Shown here: in pieces, positions 26,007-35,675 of the stretch | How the letters are laid out: every line of letters starts with the position of its first letter | How positions within the stretch are numbered: the first letter of the stretch is position 1 | Assembly (NCBI GenBank): GCA_015056545.1 | Contig: SVGE01000002.1 | Span: forward strand, 124,575 to 184,888 | Direction of reading: 5' to 3' | Source: Clostridiales bacterium | Lineage (GTDB): Bacteria > Bacillota > Clostridia > TANB77 > SIG350 | DNA: 60,314 nucleotides | Made by a program: the position numbers and the translations under genes | The notes under the pieces: model-generated | Databases searched by the model: none | What the model saw: the letters and a program-made list of their open reading frames with translations, nothing else | Told to the model about the DNA's origin: nothing

Positions 26007-26012
26007 TATTTT

Positions 26013-26049
26013 ATGGTAGAAAAACAAAATTGTTTTTCTACCATATTTT
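26013..26049 (+). terminator. Intrinsic terminator after the 24795 gene
   Basis: ATGGTAGAAAAACAA (26013-26027) and TTGTTTTTCTACCAT (26030-26044), perfect stem, then a T-rich tail. Confidence 0.9.
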
Positions 26050-26163
26050 ATATTGAAAATAATTGAAAAAATAACAAAAAAATATGAAAAAATGTCTTTT
26101 TTTGTTTTAATATATGTGATATAATTTCTAAGTGATAAATTTTACAGTTAGGAGTTGAGGCAT

Positions 26164-26364
26164 ATGAAAATACAATATATTTTTCTAATATTAGGATGTT
26201 TAACACTATTATTAGGAACAAATATGGTATTTGGTGCGAGAAAGTTTATAAAAAAAGCTTTCCCAAAAGGCGATATTAATAATGCTACAAAAGGCATGAA
26301 AATAATAGGGGTACTCGTCTGCGTCGTCGGCCTTTTAGTAACTTATTTTAATATTAATATTTAA
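26164..26364 (+). CDS. Small two-helix membrane protein upstream of valS
   Basis: 66 residues from ATG 26164 (AGGAGTTGAGG upstream). Two hydrophobic segments (IFLILGCLTLLLGTNMVFG and MKIIGVLVCVVGLLVTYF) flank a basic loop, giving a small helical-hairpin membrane protein. A TGaTATAAT extended -10 at 26117-26125 lies upstream. valS begins 18 bases after its stop with no terminator between, so it probably leads the valS transcript. An odd GC-rich run (CTCGTCTGCGTCGTCGGCC, near 26312) encodes the second helix. Function unknown. Confidence 0.6.
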   Translation: MKIQYIFLILGCLTLLLGTNMVFGARKFIKKAFPKGDINNATKGMKIIGVLVCVVGLLVTYFNINI

Positions 26365-26382
26365 TTTTAGGGGGAATAAATT

Positions 26383-29010
26383 ATGAATAAAACATATAAT
26401 CCAAAGGATTTTGAACAAGAATTATATAATAAATGGAATAGCAGAGGCTATTTTGGTGCAAAGGTAGATAAAAGTAAAACACCTTATACAATTGTTATAC
26501 CACCACCAAACATTACAGCAAAATTACATATAGGACATGCATTAGTTAATACATTGCAAGATATTTTAATACGTACAAAAAGAATGCAAGGATATAATGC
26601 ATTATGGATTCCTGGAACTGACCATGCTAGTATTGCTACAGAAGTAAAAATAGTTGAAGCAATGGCTAAAGAAGGAATAACAAAAGAAGATTTAGGAAGA
26701 GAAGGTTTCTTAAAAAGAGCATGGGATTGGACAGATGAATATGGTGGAGCAATAATTGGACAATTAAAACAATTAGGATGTTCATGTGACTGGACAAGAG
26801 AAAGATTTACAATGGATGAAGGTTTATCTAATGCAGTTGAACATGTATTTATAAAATTATATGAAAAAGGTTTAATATATAGAGGAGAAAGAATGATAAA
26901 CTGGTGTCCTTGTTGTCAAACATCTTTATCTGATGCAGAAGTTGAATATGTTGACCAACCAGGTCATTTTTGGCATATAAAATACAAAGCAAAAGACAGT
27001 GATGATGAAATAATAATTGCTACAACAAGACCAGAAACAATGCTTGGAGACACAGCAATTGCTGTTAATCCAACTGATGATAGATATAAACACTTAATTG
27101 GAAAAATGGTAGTACTTCCACTTGTAAATAAAGAAATTCCAATTATAGGTGATGAGTATGTTGAAAAAGATTTTGGAACAGGTGCTTTAAAAATTACGCC
27201 AGCACATGACCCAAATGACTTTGAAATAGGACAAAGACATGGTTTAGAAATAATAAATATATTTACTGAAGATGGAAGAATTAATTCTAATGGTGGTAAA
27301 TATGAAGGATTAGATAGATTTGAAGCAAGAGAAGCAATAGTTAATGATTTAAAAGACCAAGGATATTTAATTAAAATCGAAGATTATAGTCATAATGTTG
27401 GTACATGTTATAGATGCCACCAAAATGTTGAACCAGCAATTTCAAAACAATGGTTTGTAAAAATGGATGATTTAGCTAAACCAGCTATTGATGTAGTTAG
27501 AAATGGTGAAATTAAGTTCTATCCAGAAAGACATGAAAAAACATATTTTAATTGGATGGAAAATATTCGTGATTGGTGTATTTCTAGACAATTATGGTGG
27601 GGACATAGAATTCCTGCATATTACTGTCAAAATTGTGGAGAAACAGTTGTTTCTAAAAACATGCCAGATGTTTGTCCAAATTGTGCAAACACTGAATTTA
27701 AGCAAGATGAAGACGTATTAGATACATGGTTTAGTTCTGCTTTATGGCCATTTTCTACATTGGGCTGGCCAGATAAAACAGAAGATTTAGAATATTTCTA
27801 TCCAACGAATGTATTAGTTACAGCATATGATATTATTTTCTTCTGGGTTGCAAGAATGATATTTTCTGGTTTAGAACATATGGGAGAAAAACCATTTAGT
27901 GATGTATTAATGCATGGTTTAGTTAGAGATGCATTAGGAAGAAAAATGTCTAAATCATTAGGAAATGGTATTGATCCATTAGAAGTAATTGATGAATATG
28001 GTGCTGACGCATTAAGATTATCTTTAGTATTAAATATGTCATTAAATACAGATATTAAATATTCTAATGAAAAATTAGAAATGAGTAAAAACTTTGCTAA
28101 TAAAATATGGAATGCATCTAAATTTGTTATATCAAATCTTGATTTAAAAGATGATTTTGATAAATTTGATGAAAATAAATTATGCATTGAAGATAAATGG
28201 ATATTAAGTAGAGTTAATACTTTAACTAAAGAAGTTACAGCATTAATAGATAAATATGAATTAGGTGTAGCAGTTCAAAAAGTTTATGATTTTATGTGGT
28301 TTGAATTCTGTGATTGGTATATCGAAATGGTAAAATCAAGACTTTATGATAAAGAATGCAATACTCGATTAGAAGCAGAGTATACTTTGAATAAAGTATT
28401 AAGTGATTCATTAAAACTATTACATCCATTTGCGCCATTTATTACAGAAGAAATATACTTAAATCTAGTAAATGATGATGAAAGTATAATGATTTCTAAA
28501 TGGCCAGAATATACAGAAAAATATAATTTTGAAAAAGAAGTTACACAAATTGAATTATTACAAGAAATAATTAAAAATGTAAGAAATATTAAAGCAAATA
28601 TGAATGTTCCACCTTCAAAGAAAATATCTGCAATATTTGTTACAACAGATAAAAAAGATATTATTGAAAAAGGAAATCATATTTTAAGTAAGCTTATAAA
28701 TATTGAAGAATATGAGGTAAGAGATAATAAAGAAAATATAGATGATTCTGCAGTTTCAATTGCTACAGACGGTATAGAAGTATTTATTCCATTAGGTGAT
28801 TTAGTAGATATAAGCCAAGAAATTGAAAGATTAAAAGAAGAAGAAAAAAGATTAATTTCTGAAGTTGAAAGAGTAGAAAAAATGCTTTCAAATCCAGGTT
28901 TTGTATCTAAAGCACCTGAAAAGAAAATTAATGAAGAAAAAGAGAAAAAAGATAAATATACACAAATGCTTGAAAATGTTAGAGAAAGAATAAGTAGTTT
29001 ATCTAAATAG
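26383..29010 (+). CDS. valS: Valyl-tRNA synthetase
   Basis: Charges tRNA-Val. HIGH motif in PPPNITAKLHIGHAL (~residues 41-55), KMSKS motif in GRKMSKSLGNG (~525), class-I editing domain with TTRPETMLGDTAIAV, two zinc-knuckle cysteine pairs (CPCC and CQNC/CPNC), anticodon-binding domain and the C-terminal coiled coil. 875 residues is normal. AGGGGGA precedes the ATG. It has no T-box leader, unlike many Firmicute valS genes; the short gap to the preceding small gene suggests they share a transcript. A terminator follows. Confidence 0.97.
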   Translation: MNKTYNPKDFEQELYNKWNSRGYFGAKVDKSKTPYTIVIPPPNITAKLHIGHALVNTLQDILIRTKRMQGYNALWIPGTDHASIATEVKIVEAMAKEGITKEDLGREGFLKRAWDWTDEYGGAIIGQLKQLGCSCDWTRERFTMDEGLSNAVEHVFIKLYEKGLIYRGERMINWCPCCQTSLSDAEVEYVDQPGHFWHIKYKAKDSDDEIIIATTRPETMLGDTAIAVNPTDDRYKHLIGKMVVLPLVNKEIPIIGDEYVEKDFGTGALKITPAHDPNDFEIGQRHGLEIINIFTEDGRINSNGGKYEGLDRFEAREAIVNDLKDQGYLIKIEDYSHNVGTCYRCHQNVEPAISKQWFVKMDDLAKPAIDVVRNGEIKFYPERHEKTYFNWMENIRDWCISRQLWWGHRIPAYYCQNCGETVVSKNMPDVCPNCANTEFKQDEDVLDTWFSSALWPFSTLGWPDKTEDLEYFYPTNVLVTAYDIIFFWVARMIFSGLEHMGEKPFSDVLMHGLVRDALGRKMSKSLGNGIDPLEVIDEYGADALRLSLVLNMSLNTDIKYSNEKLEMSKNFANKIWNASKFVISNLDLKDDFDKFDENKLCIEDKWILSRVNTLTKEVTALIDKYELGVAVQKVYDFMWFEFCDWYIEMVKSRLYDKECNTRLEAEYTLNKVLSDSLKLLHPFAPFITEEIYLNLVNDDESIMISKWPEYTEKYNFEKEVTQIELLQEIIKNVRNIKANMNVPPSKKISAIFVTTDKKDIIEKGNHILSKLINIEEYEVRDNKENIDDSAVSIATDGIEVFIPLGDLVDISQEIERLKEEEKRLISEVERVEKMLSNPGFVSKAPEKKINEEKEKKDKYTQMLENVRERISSLSK

Positions 29011-29018
29011 AATTAACT

Positions 29019-29057
29019 AAATACAGCCAGATTTTATTTGGCTGTATTTAAGAATTT
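29019..29057 (+). terminator. Intrinsic terminator after valS
   Basis: AAATACAGCCA (29019-29029) pairs with TGGCTGTATTT (29039-29049), then a short T run after AAGAA. Confidence 0.75.
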
Positions 29058-29079
29058 TTGATAATAAGGAGGTTAATAT

Positions 29080-31569
29080 ATGTATTATACAAGTGATTTA
29101 CAATATATGAGAAAAGAACTTAAATTTAGTTTATCACTTATAGACTATATTCAAAAAAAATATGGTGATGAATTAAGTGAAACACAAAAATCTAGAATAA
29201 TGTATTTATTACAAACATTAAAAGAATTAAAATTAGATGTAAAATATTTGAACCAAAATCCAGAAATATTAAATTGTATAGATGTATATACAGATGAAGA
29301 ATTTTTAAGTTTAATTGAATATATAAAAAAAATTGCAAAGAAAAAATCACCTAATACAATATTAGCTCTTTTTATAGCTAGTGAGCAGATAATAAAAAAT
29401 AATAGACAAAATGAAGTTGAGCAAATTATTAGATTATTAGAAAAAGAAGGATTAGCTGATATATTAGATAATAGGAGTGTTAATTATATTATATTAAAAG
29501 AAGCGAGCTATTTAACCATTTCTAAAAATATTAATTCTTTAAGTAAAGTAAAAACGTATAAAACAATTATAAGGAAAAATCCTGAAATATTATTTAAAGG
29601 AACAACTTATGATATACAGAAAATTGTAGAACAAATTAGATTAATTGATGAAAATGAAAAACAAGATAATACTCAAAATGATACTTTATTTAGTGATATT
29701 GTATTAGATGAACAAAATAGCTATATGGAAGATAATGAACAATATGAAGATGATGCAATAGGATATGAAGATACAGATGAAGGAAAAGTATTATTAGGTA
29801 ATGAAGATAATGTAATAAAAGTAATAGAAGCATTTAAAAAATTTAATATGCCATATAATATTATTTTTATTAATCCTGAAATTTGCAGAAGAAAAAAAAT
29901 ATATGAAGTAGAAAACATTTTGAAGATTTTATATGATAATAATATTCCTTTCAATATATTAGATTATTCTAATGAAATACTTGAAATTGGAAAATCAAAA
30001 AATATTTTAGAAATTATTAGATTTTTGAAAGCACAGAATATAAACCTAGATATATTATGTGTTTGTCCAGATATATTAATTAAATCTAATATAAAAAAAA
30101 TAGAGAATGTTTTAAATATGTTAGATAAAGAAAACATAAATAGAAGTATTATTTATTCATGTCCACAGGTTTTAATATCTGGTAATGTAAAAATATTTAT
30201 AGATATAAAAAATGAATTTGAAACAAGTTATCCAGATATTGATGTTGTTTTAGATATGGCTCCATATGTTTTTGTAGAAAAAATTTCTAATATGGCTAAT
30301 ATTTTAGATAATAGTAATTCAGATACTGTTAATAGAAGTTATTTAAGTAATTCTAATAAAATTACTATTGTTAAAAACATTGATGAAGCACAAAAAGTAA
30401 TAGATGTTTTAAAAGAAGAAAATATTGATTTGAATACTATAAAGAAAGAACCAAAGTTATTAACTAGAACTACTGCTAAACAAACTAAGGATATATTAAA
30501 TTCTATTGATGCTGTAGAATTAAATAAAACTGTAGTTTCTAAAGTACCTGAATTATTAATATATTCAAGTGCAATAGCTATAAAAGAAACAACTAGTAAA
30601 TTAAAAGAATATAGACCACTAAAATATAAAGATATTATTGAAGAAGTACCAGAGGTATATATAAAAACAGATAATTATAAAATTGAAAGAATAATGGATA
30701 CATTTGAAAAAGAGAGAATAAATTATACGTTTATAGATAAAAATCCTTCAATTTTACTAAGAGAAAATGAAGAAGAGATAGGAAAAGTATCTAAGAAATT
30801 AAAAAGTATAGGTTTTTCTAATGATGAAATTGAAAAAGAACCTAAAATATTAATTGAAGGAAGAGAAAAATATATTGATAGAAATATTAATATTTTAAAA
30901 AAGAACAAATTAGATTTACCATTATGTTCTGCATTTACAATGAAGACAAGAAAATTAGAAAAAAACATTGATTTATTTATAGAAAATGATTTACATCAAT
31001 ATATAGAGAAACAACCTGAAGTCTTAGATATAGATAGTAATAATTTAGCTATCAATATTGCATTAGCCAAATTATATAATATTTCTTTAGTTTGTGAACA
31101 AAATAAAGATAATAAAAAACAAAAGGTTATTGATAGTACTTATTTAAATAGTAGTCAAGCAGAGTTAGTAAATCAATATGGGATGAATGAGGATATAATA
31201 AAAAAAGTTCAAGCAAAGATTGAAAGAAAAAGAGATAGAAAGATTAAGAATGTTGAATTATATACTAAAATTTATCCAATAATTGAAGTGCAAGCAGATA
31301 TTTGTCTAGGAAAATATCAAAAAGATGAAGTATCATATACCAAAAATAATAAAATTGTTTCTAAACAAAAATTAATTAGAGAAACATATTTAGATTTAGA
31401 AGAAGCATATGATAAAAAAGGTAAATTAGCAATTAAAGAATTTAAACCAGAAGAAAAATTGGATAAAAAATTAGATAATCTTACTAAAAAGAAAAAAGGA
31501 GAATTTAATAAAACAGTTGAAATTAAAATAGAAGATAGTTTTGAAGAAAATAATGAAGTGAATTTATAA
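29080..31569 (+). CDS. Large mTERF-like helical-repeat protein
   Basis: 829 residues, soluble, no signal peptide. It is made of many ~33-37-residue helical units, each with a proline-initiated core such as NPEILFKGT, CPDILIKSN, CPQVLISGN, EPKLLTRTT, VPELLIYSS, VPEVYIKTD, NPSILLREN, EPKILIEGR and QPEVLDIDS. The pattern (x)P-x-(I/V/L)-(L/Y) followed by a helix, a loop and 'I' anchor is that of mitochondrial transcription termination factor repeats, which bind nucleic acid in a superhelix. The ends (1-100 and 690-829) differ, the C-terminus being very lysine-rich. AGGAGG precedes the ATG. argS starts 14 bases after the stop, so this protein is co-transcribed with argS and may act on RNA. Confidence 0.65.
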   Translation: MYYTSDLQYMRKELKFSLSLIDYIQKKYGDELSETQKSRIMYLLQTLKELKLDVKYLNQNPEILNCIDVYTDEEFLSLIEYIKKIAKKKSPNTILALFIASEQIIKNNRQNEVEQIIRLLEKEGLADILDNRSVNYIILKEASYLTISKNINSLSKVKTYKTIIRKNPEILFKGTTYDIQKIVEQIRLIDENEKQDNTQNDTLFSDIVLDEQNSYMEDNEQYEDDAIGYEDTDEGKVLLGNEDNVIKVIEAFKKFNMPYNIIFINPEICRRKKIYEVENILKILYDNNIPFNILDYSNEILEIGKSKNILEIIRFLKAQNINLDILCVCPDILIKSNIKKIENVLNMLDKENINRSIIYSCPQVLISGNVKIFIDIKNEFETSYPDIDVVLDMAPYVFVEKISNMANILDNSNSDTVNRSYLSNSNKITIVKNIDEAQKVIDVLKEENIDLNTIKKEPKLLTRTTAKQTKDILNSIDAVELNKTVVSKVPELLIYSSAIAIKETTSKLKEYRPLKYKDIIEEVPEVYIKTDNYKIERIMDTFEKERINYTFIDKNPSILLRENEEEIGKVSKKLKSIGFSNDEIEKEPKILIEGREKYIDRNINILKKNKLDLPLCSAFTMKTRKLEKNIDLFIENDLHQYIEKQPEVLDIDSNNLAINIALAKLYNISLVCEQNKDNKKQKVIDSTYLNSSQAELVNQYGMNEDIIKKVQAKIERKRDRKIKNVELYTKIYPIIEVQADICLGKYQKDEVSYTKNNKIVSKQKLIRETYLDLEEAYDKKGKLAIKEFKPEEKLDKKLDNLTKKKKGEFNKTVEIKIEDSFEENNEVNL

Positions 31570-31583
31570 AGGAGATAAAAGTT

Positions 31584-33308
31584 ATGATAAATTTTAAAGA
31601 AGTAATATCTAAGAATATAGCTGAAATAACTAATATTGATAAAAAAGAATTAATTACATATATAGAAATACCACCAAATTCAGAAATGGGGGATTATGCT
31701 TTTCCATGTTTTAAACTTGCTAAAACATTAAAAAAAGCACCACCAATGATAGCTAATGAAATAAAAGAACAATATAAAGAAAATGAATATATTGATAAAA
31801 TAGAAGTTGTAGGTGGATATCTTAATTTTTATATAAATAAAAATATATTTGTTAAAGATGTAATGACAGAAATATTTAATAAAAAAGAAGAATATGGAAG
31901 TAGTGAAATAGGAAAAGGAAAAACAGCAGTAATAGAATATTCTTCACCTAATATTGCAAAACCTTTTCATATAGGACATCTGCGTACAACAGTTATAGGT
32001 GGAGCATTATATAAAATATATAAATTTACAGGATATAATGTAATAGGAATAAATCATTTAGGAGATTGGGGAATTCAATTTGGTAAAGTTATGGCAGGTA
32101 TTTCTTTATGGAAAGATGAATATAACTTATCTGATGATAATGAAGAATTAATAAATGAAATATTAAAAATATATGTAAGATTTAGTAAACAAGAAAAAGA
32201 AGATGAAACAGGTGAAATGAATAATTTAGCTAGAAAGTGGTTTATTAAATTAGAAGCAGGTGATGAAGAAGCGGTTAAATTATGGAAATGGATTAGTGAA
32301 ATTAGTTTAAAAGAATATGAAAAAACATATAATTTATTGAATTCTAAATTTGATTCTTATAATGGTGAAGCATTTTATAATGATAAAATGCAAGCTGTTG
32401 TTGAAGAATTAAAAGAAAAAGCTTTACTTGAAGAATCACAAGGTGCTCAAGTTGTTAATCTTGAGAAATATGATATGCCACCATGTATAGTAATTACTTC
32501 AACAGGAACTACTATTTATGCAACAAGAGATTTAGCAGCATTTATGTACAGAATGAAAGAATATGATTTCGATAAATTAGTTTATGTTGTTGGTGGTGAA
32601 CAACAACTTCATTTTAAACAAATTTTTAAAGTATTAGAATTAATGGGATATGAAGAGTATGTATCAAAAACACAGCATGTTTCATTTGGATTAGTTGTAG
32701 ACAAAGATGGTGAAAAAATTGGTTCAAGAAAAGGAAATTCAGTATCTTTAGAAGATATTCTTAAGCAATCAATAAATAAAGTAAAAGATATAATGAATTC
32801 AAAAAATCCAGATATAGAAAATAAAGAAGAAATAGCAAGAAAAATTGGTGTAGGTGCTATAATATTTAATGATTTATCTGCATCTAGAATTAAAGATGAA
32901 ATATTTGATTGGGATACTATTCTTAACTTTAATGGAGAAACTGGGCCATATGTTCAATTTATGTATGTTAGAACAAGAAGTATATTAGAAAAAGCAAATA
33001 CAGATATTAGCAATATAGATAATATTAATTTAGATTTAATAAAAGAAGAAGAAGCAATTGAAATAGTAAAATTAATGGCTAATTTTGAACAAGTTATTAT
33101 AAATGCTATGGAAAAAAATGAACCATCAATTTTAACTAGATATATAATTAATTTAGCTCAAGCATTTAGTTCTTATTATGCAAAATATACTATTATTTGT
33201 GAAGATAAAGAAGTAGAAAAAGGTCGTTTATTACTTACTAAACAAGTAGGGGATGTAATAAAAAAAGGAATGGAATTATTAGGTATTGATTGCCCAGAAA
33301 AAATGTAA
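31584..33308 (+). CDS. argS: Arginyl-tRNA synthetase
   Basis: Charges tRNA-Arg. HIGH motif in SPNIAKPFHIGHLRTT (~residues 122-137); N-terminal Add1 domain (PPNSEMGDYAFPCFKLAK); catalytic loop GSRKGNSVSLEDIL in place of KMSKS, as usual for ArgRS; C-terminal DALR domain. 574 residues. AAGGAG precedes the ATG. Linked upstream to the mTERF-like gene. No T-box is seen. Confidence 0.97.
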   Translation: MINFKEVISKNIAEITNIDKKELITYIEIPPNSEMGDYAFPCFKLAKTLKKAPPMIANEIKEQYKENEYIDKIEVVGGYLNFYINKNIFVKDVMTEIFNKKEEYGSSEIGKGKTAVIEYSSPNIAKPFHIGHLRTTVIGGALYKIYKFTGYNVIGINHLGDWGIQFGKVMAGISLWKDEYNLSDDNEELINEILKIYVRFSKQEKEDETGEMNNLARKWFIKLEAGDEEAVKLWKWISEISLKEYEKTYNLLNSKFDSYNGEAFYNDKMQAVVEELKEKALLEESQGAQVVNLEKYDMPPCIVITSTGTTIYATRDLAAFMYRMKEYDFDKLVYVVGGEQQLHFKQIFKVLELMGYEEYVSKTQHVSFGLVVDKDGEKIGSRKGNSVSLEDILKQSINKVKDIMNSKNPDIENKEEIARKIGVGAIIFNDLSASRIKDEIFDWDTILNFNGETGPYVQFMYVRTRSILEKANTDISNIDNINLDLIKEEEAIEIVKLMANFEQVIINAMEKNEPSILTRYIINLAQAFSSYYAKYTIICEDKEVEKGRLLLTKQVGDVIKKGMELLGIDCPEKM

Positions 33309-33311
33309 GCA

Positions 33312-33341
33312 TTGACAAAGTTTACATAAATATATTATACT
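33312..33341 (+). promoter_or_regulatory. Promoter of the MBL/DUF3006 unit
   Basis: TTGACA (33312-33317), 18-base spacer, TATACT (33336-33341); just after the argS stop. Confidence 0.65.
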
Positions 33342-33420
33342 ATTATAGTAAATTAATATTATTAATGTATATATTATTGTATATATATAGTATAAGTTTT
33401 TATTACTAAAGAGAAGGAAG

Positions 33421-34377
33421 GTGAGTAATGTGGGGAGAAGAAAAGCAAAAGTAAAAATTAAGAAAAAGCTTATTTCAATAGTATTGTTTTTACTAATAAC
33501 TTTTCTAACAGTAGCATATAATAATATTCAGAGTAAAATTGATGTATTCCAAATTTACGAAGAATTATCACAGCAAGATCTAATTGTTGAAACAGATAAA
33601 TCAAAGGAGATGTTAATTAATACAAACGAAACACTAGAAATACATTTCCTTGATGTAGGGCAAGCAGAAAGTATATTACTTATTCAAGGTAATTATTCTA
33701 TGTTAATTGATGGTGGTAATGATGAAAATGGTAAGGAGATTATTAAATACATTGAAAAACAAGGAATATCTAAGCTTGATTATATTATTGCTACACATGC
33801 ACATGCTGACCATATTGGAGGATTAGATAAAATTATTAAACATTTCCCTGTGGAAAAAATATATTTTCCTAAGCATACTACAACAACCAAAAACTTTGAA
33901 GAATTTATTTTAGCAGTTAGAGATAAAAATATGAAATTAACATTACCTGATGTTGGAAGTGAATTTTATTTAGGAAGTGCAAGATGTATAGTTTTATCTC
34001 CAGAACTGAAAGAATATGAAGAACCAAATAATTATTCAATTGTTCTAAAAGTTATATATGGTAACACCAGTTATTTACTAATGTCAGATGCTGAAACTGA
34101 AATTGAAAATACATTATTAGAAAATAATGTTGATATAACAGCTAATGTATTAAAAGTAGGACATCATGGAAGTGAAACTAGTACAAGTGAAAAATTCCTA
34201 AAAGCTGTTAATCCTAAATATGCTGTTATATCTGTTGGAAAAGATAATGACTATAATTTACCTGCTAATAAGATAATTAATAGATTAGAAAAATATAATC
34301 TTAATATATATAGAACTGATTTAATGGGAACAATTGTATTAAAAAGTGATGGTAATAATATAGTTTTTGAAAATTAA
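33421..34377 (+). CDS. ComEC/Rec2-type metallo-beta-lactamase-fold protein, membrane anchored
   Basis: 318 residues. A single transmembrane helix near residues 18-35 precedes an extracytoplasmic metallo-hydrolase domain starting LEIHFLDVGQAESILLIQ. Metal motif THAHADHIGGLD (HxHxDH), then YLLMSDAETEIE, and KVGHHGSETSTSE, the pattern of the MBL domain of ComEC-like competence proteins and secreted hydrolases. The ComEC channel is absent, so it is a stand-alone hydrolase. Starts at GTG 33421 or GTG 33430 (AAGGAAGG just upstream); I list the first. DUF3006 follows after 14 bases, a common pairing in Clostridia. Nucleotide or phosphodiester substrate is inferred. Confidence 0.9.
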   Translation: MSNVGRRKAKVKIKKKLISIVLFLLITFLTVAYNNIQSKIDVFQIYEELSQQDLIVETDKSKEMLINTNETLEIHFLDVGQAESILLIQGNYSMLIDGGNDENGKEIIKYIEKQGISKLDYIIATHAHADHIGGLDKIIKHFPVEKIYFPKHTTTTKNFEEFILAVRDKNMKLTLPDVGSEFYLGSARCIVLSPELKEYEEPNNYSIVLKVIYGNTSYLLMSDAETEIENTLLENNVDITANVLKVGHHGSETSTSEKFLKAVNPKYAVISVGKDNDYNLPANKIINRLEKYNLNIYRTDLMGTIVLKSDGNNIVFEN

Positions 34378-34391
34378 TTGGAGGAAATTTG

Positions 34392-34607
34392 ATGAAATAT
34401 ATAATTGATAGAATAGAAGGGGAGTATGCAATATGCGAAAAAATAGCTAACAAAGATATTGTCAATATACATGTTAGTAAGTTGCCTTCAAGTGTAAAAA
34501 TTGGTGATGTTATATCTATAGATAATGATGAGATAATTGTTGATAAAACATCAACTGAAAAAAGAAAAGAACATATAGAAGAGCTTACAAGAGACATTTG
34601 GCAATAA
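34392..34607 (+). CDS. DUF3006-family small protein
   Basis: 71 residues from ATG 34392 (GGAGG 8 bases upstream). Compact beta-rich domain: YIIDRIEGEYAICEKIANK, then HVSKLPSSVKIGDVISI, the DUF3006 layout. Such genes very often follow ComEC-like MBL genes, as here. Role unknown; it may assist the hydrolase. Confidence 0.82.
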   Translation: MKYIIDRIEGEYAICEKIANKDIVNIHVSKLPSSVKIGDVISIDNDEIIVDKTSTEKRKEHIEELTRDIWQ

Positions 34608-34652
34608 TTCGACAAACTTCTTAAGAGAAAAAATTAAAAAACTTGTTTTCAA

Positions 34653-34681
34653 TTGACAAAACGAAAATAAACCCGTATACT
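34653..34681 (+). promoter_or_regulatory. Promoter of the 34714 gene
   Basis: TTGACA (34653-34658), 17 bases, TATACT (34676-34681). The following gene is monocistronic. Confidence 0.72.
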
Positions 34682-34713
34682 ATAGTAGTTAAAAATTTTA
34701 AGGAGGAATCTAT

Positions 34714-35505
34714 ATGAAATTTTCAGTAGGTAGAAATGTAAGAATTGATAGCAGACAGATTAATTTAGGTGTAGCTTCTGGGCGGTTTGATGCTAAACAG
34801 GTAGTTTTAACAGCATTGGTTATAATGTTATATGCGACAAAAAACAAATTCGTTCATGTTGTAAGAACAATTGAAAGAAACCAGCTTGAAAAATGTGACT
34901 TTTTTGTTACAGACGGTTTTGCAAGTAAATTTCCTACTATTCCATCTTTTAATAATATTCCAAAAGTATGGGAAAAGTATGGAGAAGAGATTTCAAATTT
35001 TCTTATACCATCAGCAGATTCAAGTTCAATAGCGGCATGTGCAGCAAAAAAAGTAAGTGAAATTGAAAAATTTGATATTTTACTTGAATATAATACAACA
35101 ATGGGGTTTAGCAATGAAGAAGGAGATTTGTTTGAAAAAGCAGTTAATGTTGCTATAACTCTTATTAAGCAGATTATTAAGTCAGCAGCTAAGCATGCAA
35201 TGGCATTATATACAATAAAACGTTATATTGAAGAATGCGACGGAAGAGTATTATATTTACCTTTAAATGTTGATGCAAGAGATATTGTACAGGAAATTGC
35301 CCCACATATTAAGTGGGTAATAACAAAAGAGGATGAAGATGTTTTTCTTGTTGAAGCAATTAATAAAGAAATAGATATTCGTCAAGTTGTAAAAGACAGG
35401 AAAGAAGCAATATATGCTGGACGATTTTTCTGTAAAGTTACTTCATATGAAGTAGCAAGAAAAATTGTTGAGGTTATTGAAGAAAAAACACATAATATTG
35501 CATAA
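34714..35505 (+). CDS. Degenerate MYG1-like (UPF0160) protein, tentative
   Basis: 263 residues, soluble. The order of segments resembles MYG1/UPF0160 proteins: SGRFDAKQVVLTALVIML near the start, VVRTIERNQLEKCDFFVTDG (VRTRD..L...DIVVDVG in the family), WEKYGEEISNFL, a long helix with FEKAVNVAITLIKQIIKSA, then GRVLYLPLNVDARDIV and HIKWVITKEDED. The family's metal-binding segments (H-x-G-x-F-H-x-D-E and DHHQ) are absent, so if related it is a pseudo-enzyme. Codons CGG, GCG and CAG differ from the neighbours. It has its own promoter and terminator. Alternative: an unrelated ORFan. Confidence 0.5.
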   Translation: MKFSVGRNVRIDSRQINLGVASGRFDAKQVVLTALVIMLYATKNKFVHVVRTIERNQLEKCDFFVTDGFASKFPTIPSFNNIPKVWEKYGEEISNFLIPSADSSSIAACAAKKVSEIEKFDILLEYNTTMGFSNEEGDLFEKAVNVAITLIKQIIKSAAKHAMALYTIKRYIEECDGRVLYLPLNVDARDIVQEIAPHIKWVITKEDEDVFLVEAINKEIDIRQVVKDRKEAIYAGRFFCKVTSYEVARKIVEVIEEKTHNIA

Positions 35506-35512
35506 AATATAT

Positions 35513-35550
35513 AAAAAAGAAAATCAATTTTTTTTGATTTTCTTTTTTGT
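35513..35550 (+). terminator. Intrinsic terminator after the 34714 gene
   Basis: AAAAAAGAAAATCAA (35513-35527) and TTGATTTTCTTTTTT (35534-35548), perfect stem. Confidence 0.9.
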
Positions 35551-35675
35551 TTAAAAAATGAAAAAATTTCTAGTTTAAAATTTTAAAAAATGTAAAATAT
35601 ATATAATGTAAATGAATTAAAATTATATTTAATTTTTTACTAAATAATAAATAAGCAATATGGAGGTGACTTAAT

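Noticed and set aside
26155-26163. TTG start for the small membrane protein before valS
   Set aside because: It lies within the Shine-Dalgarno region; ATG 26164 has suitable spacing.
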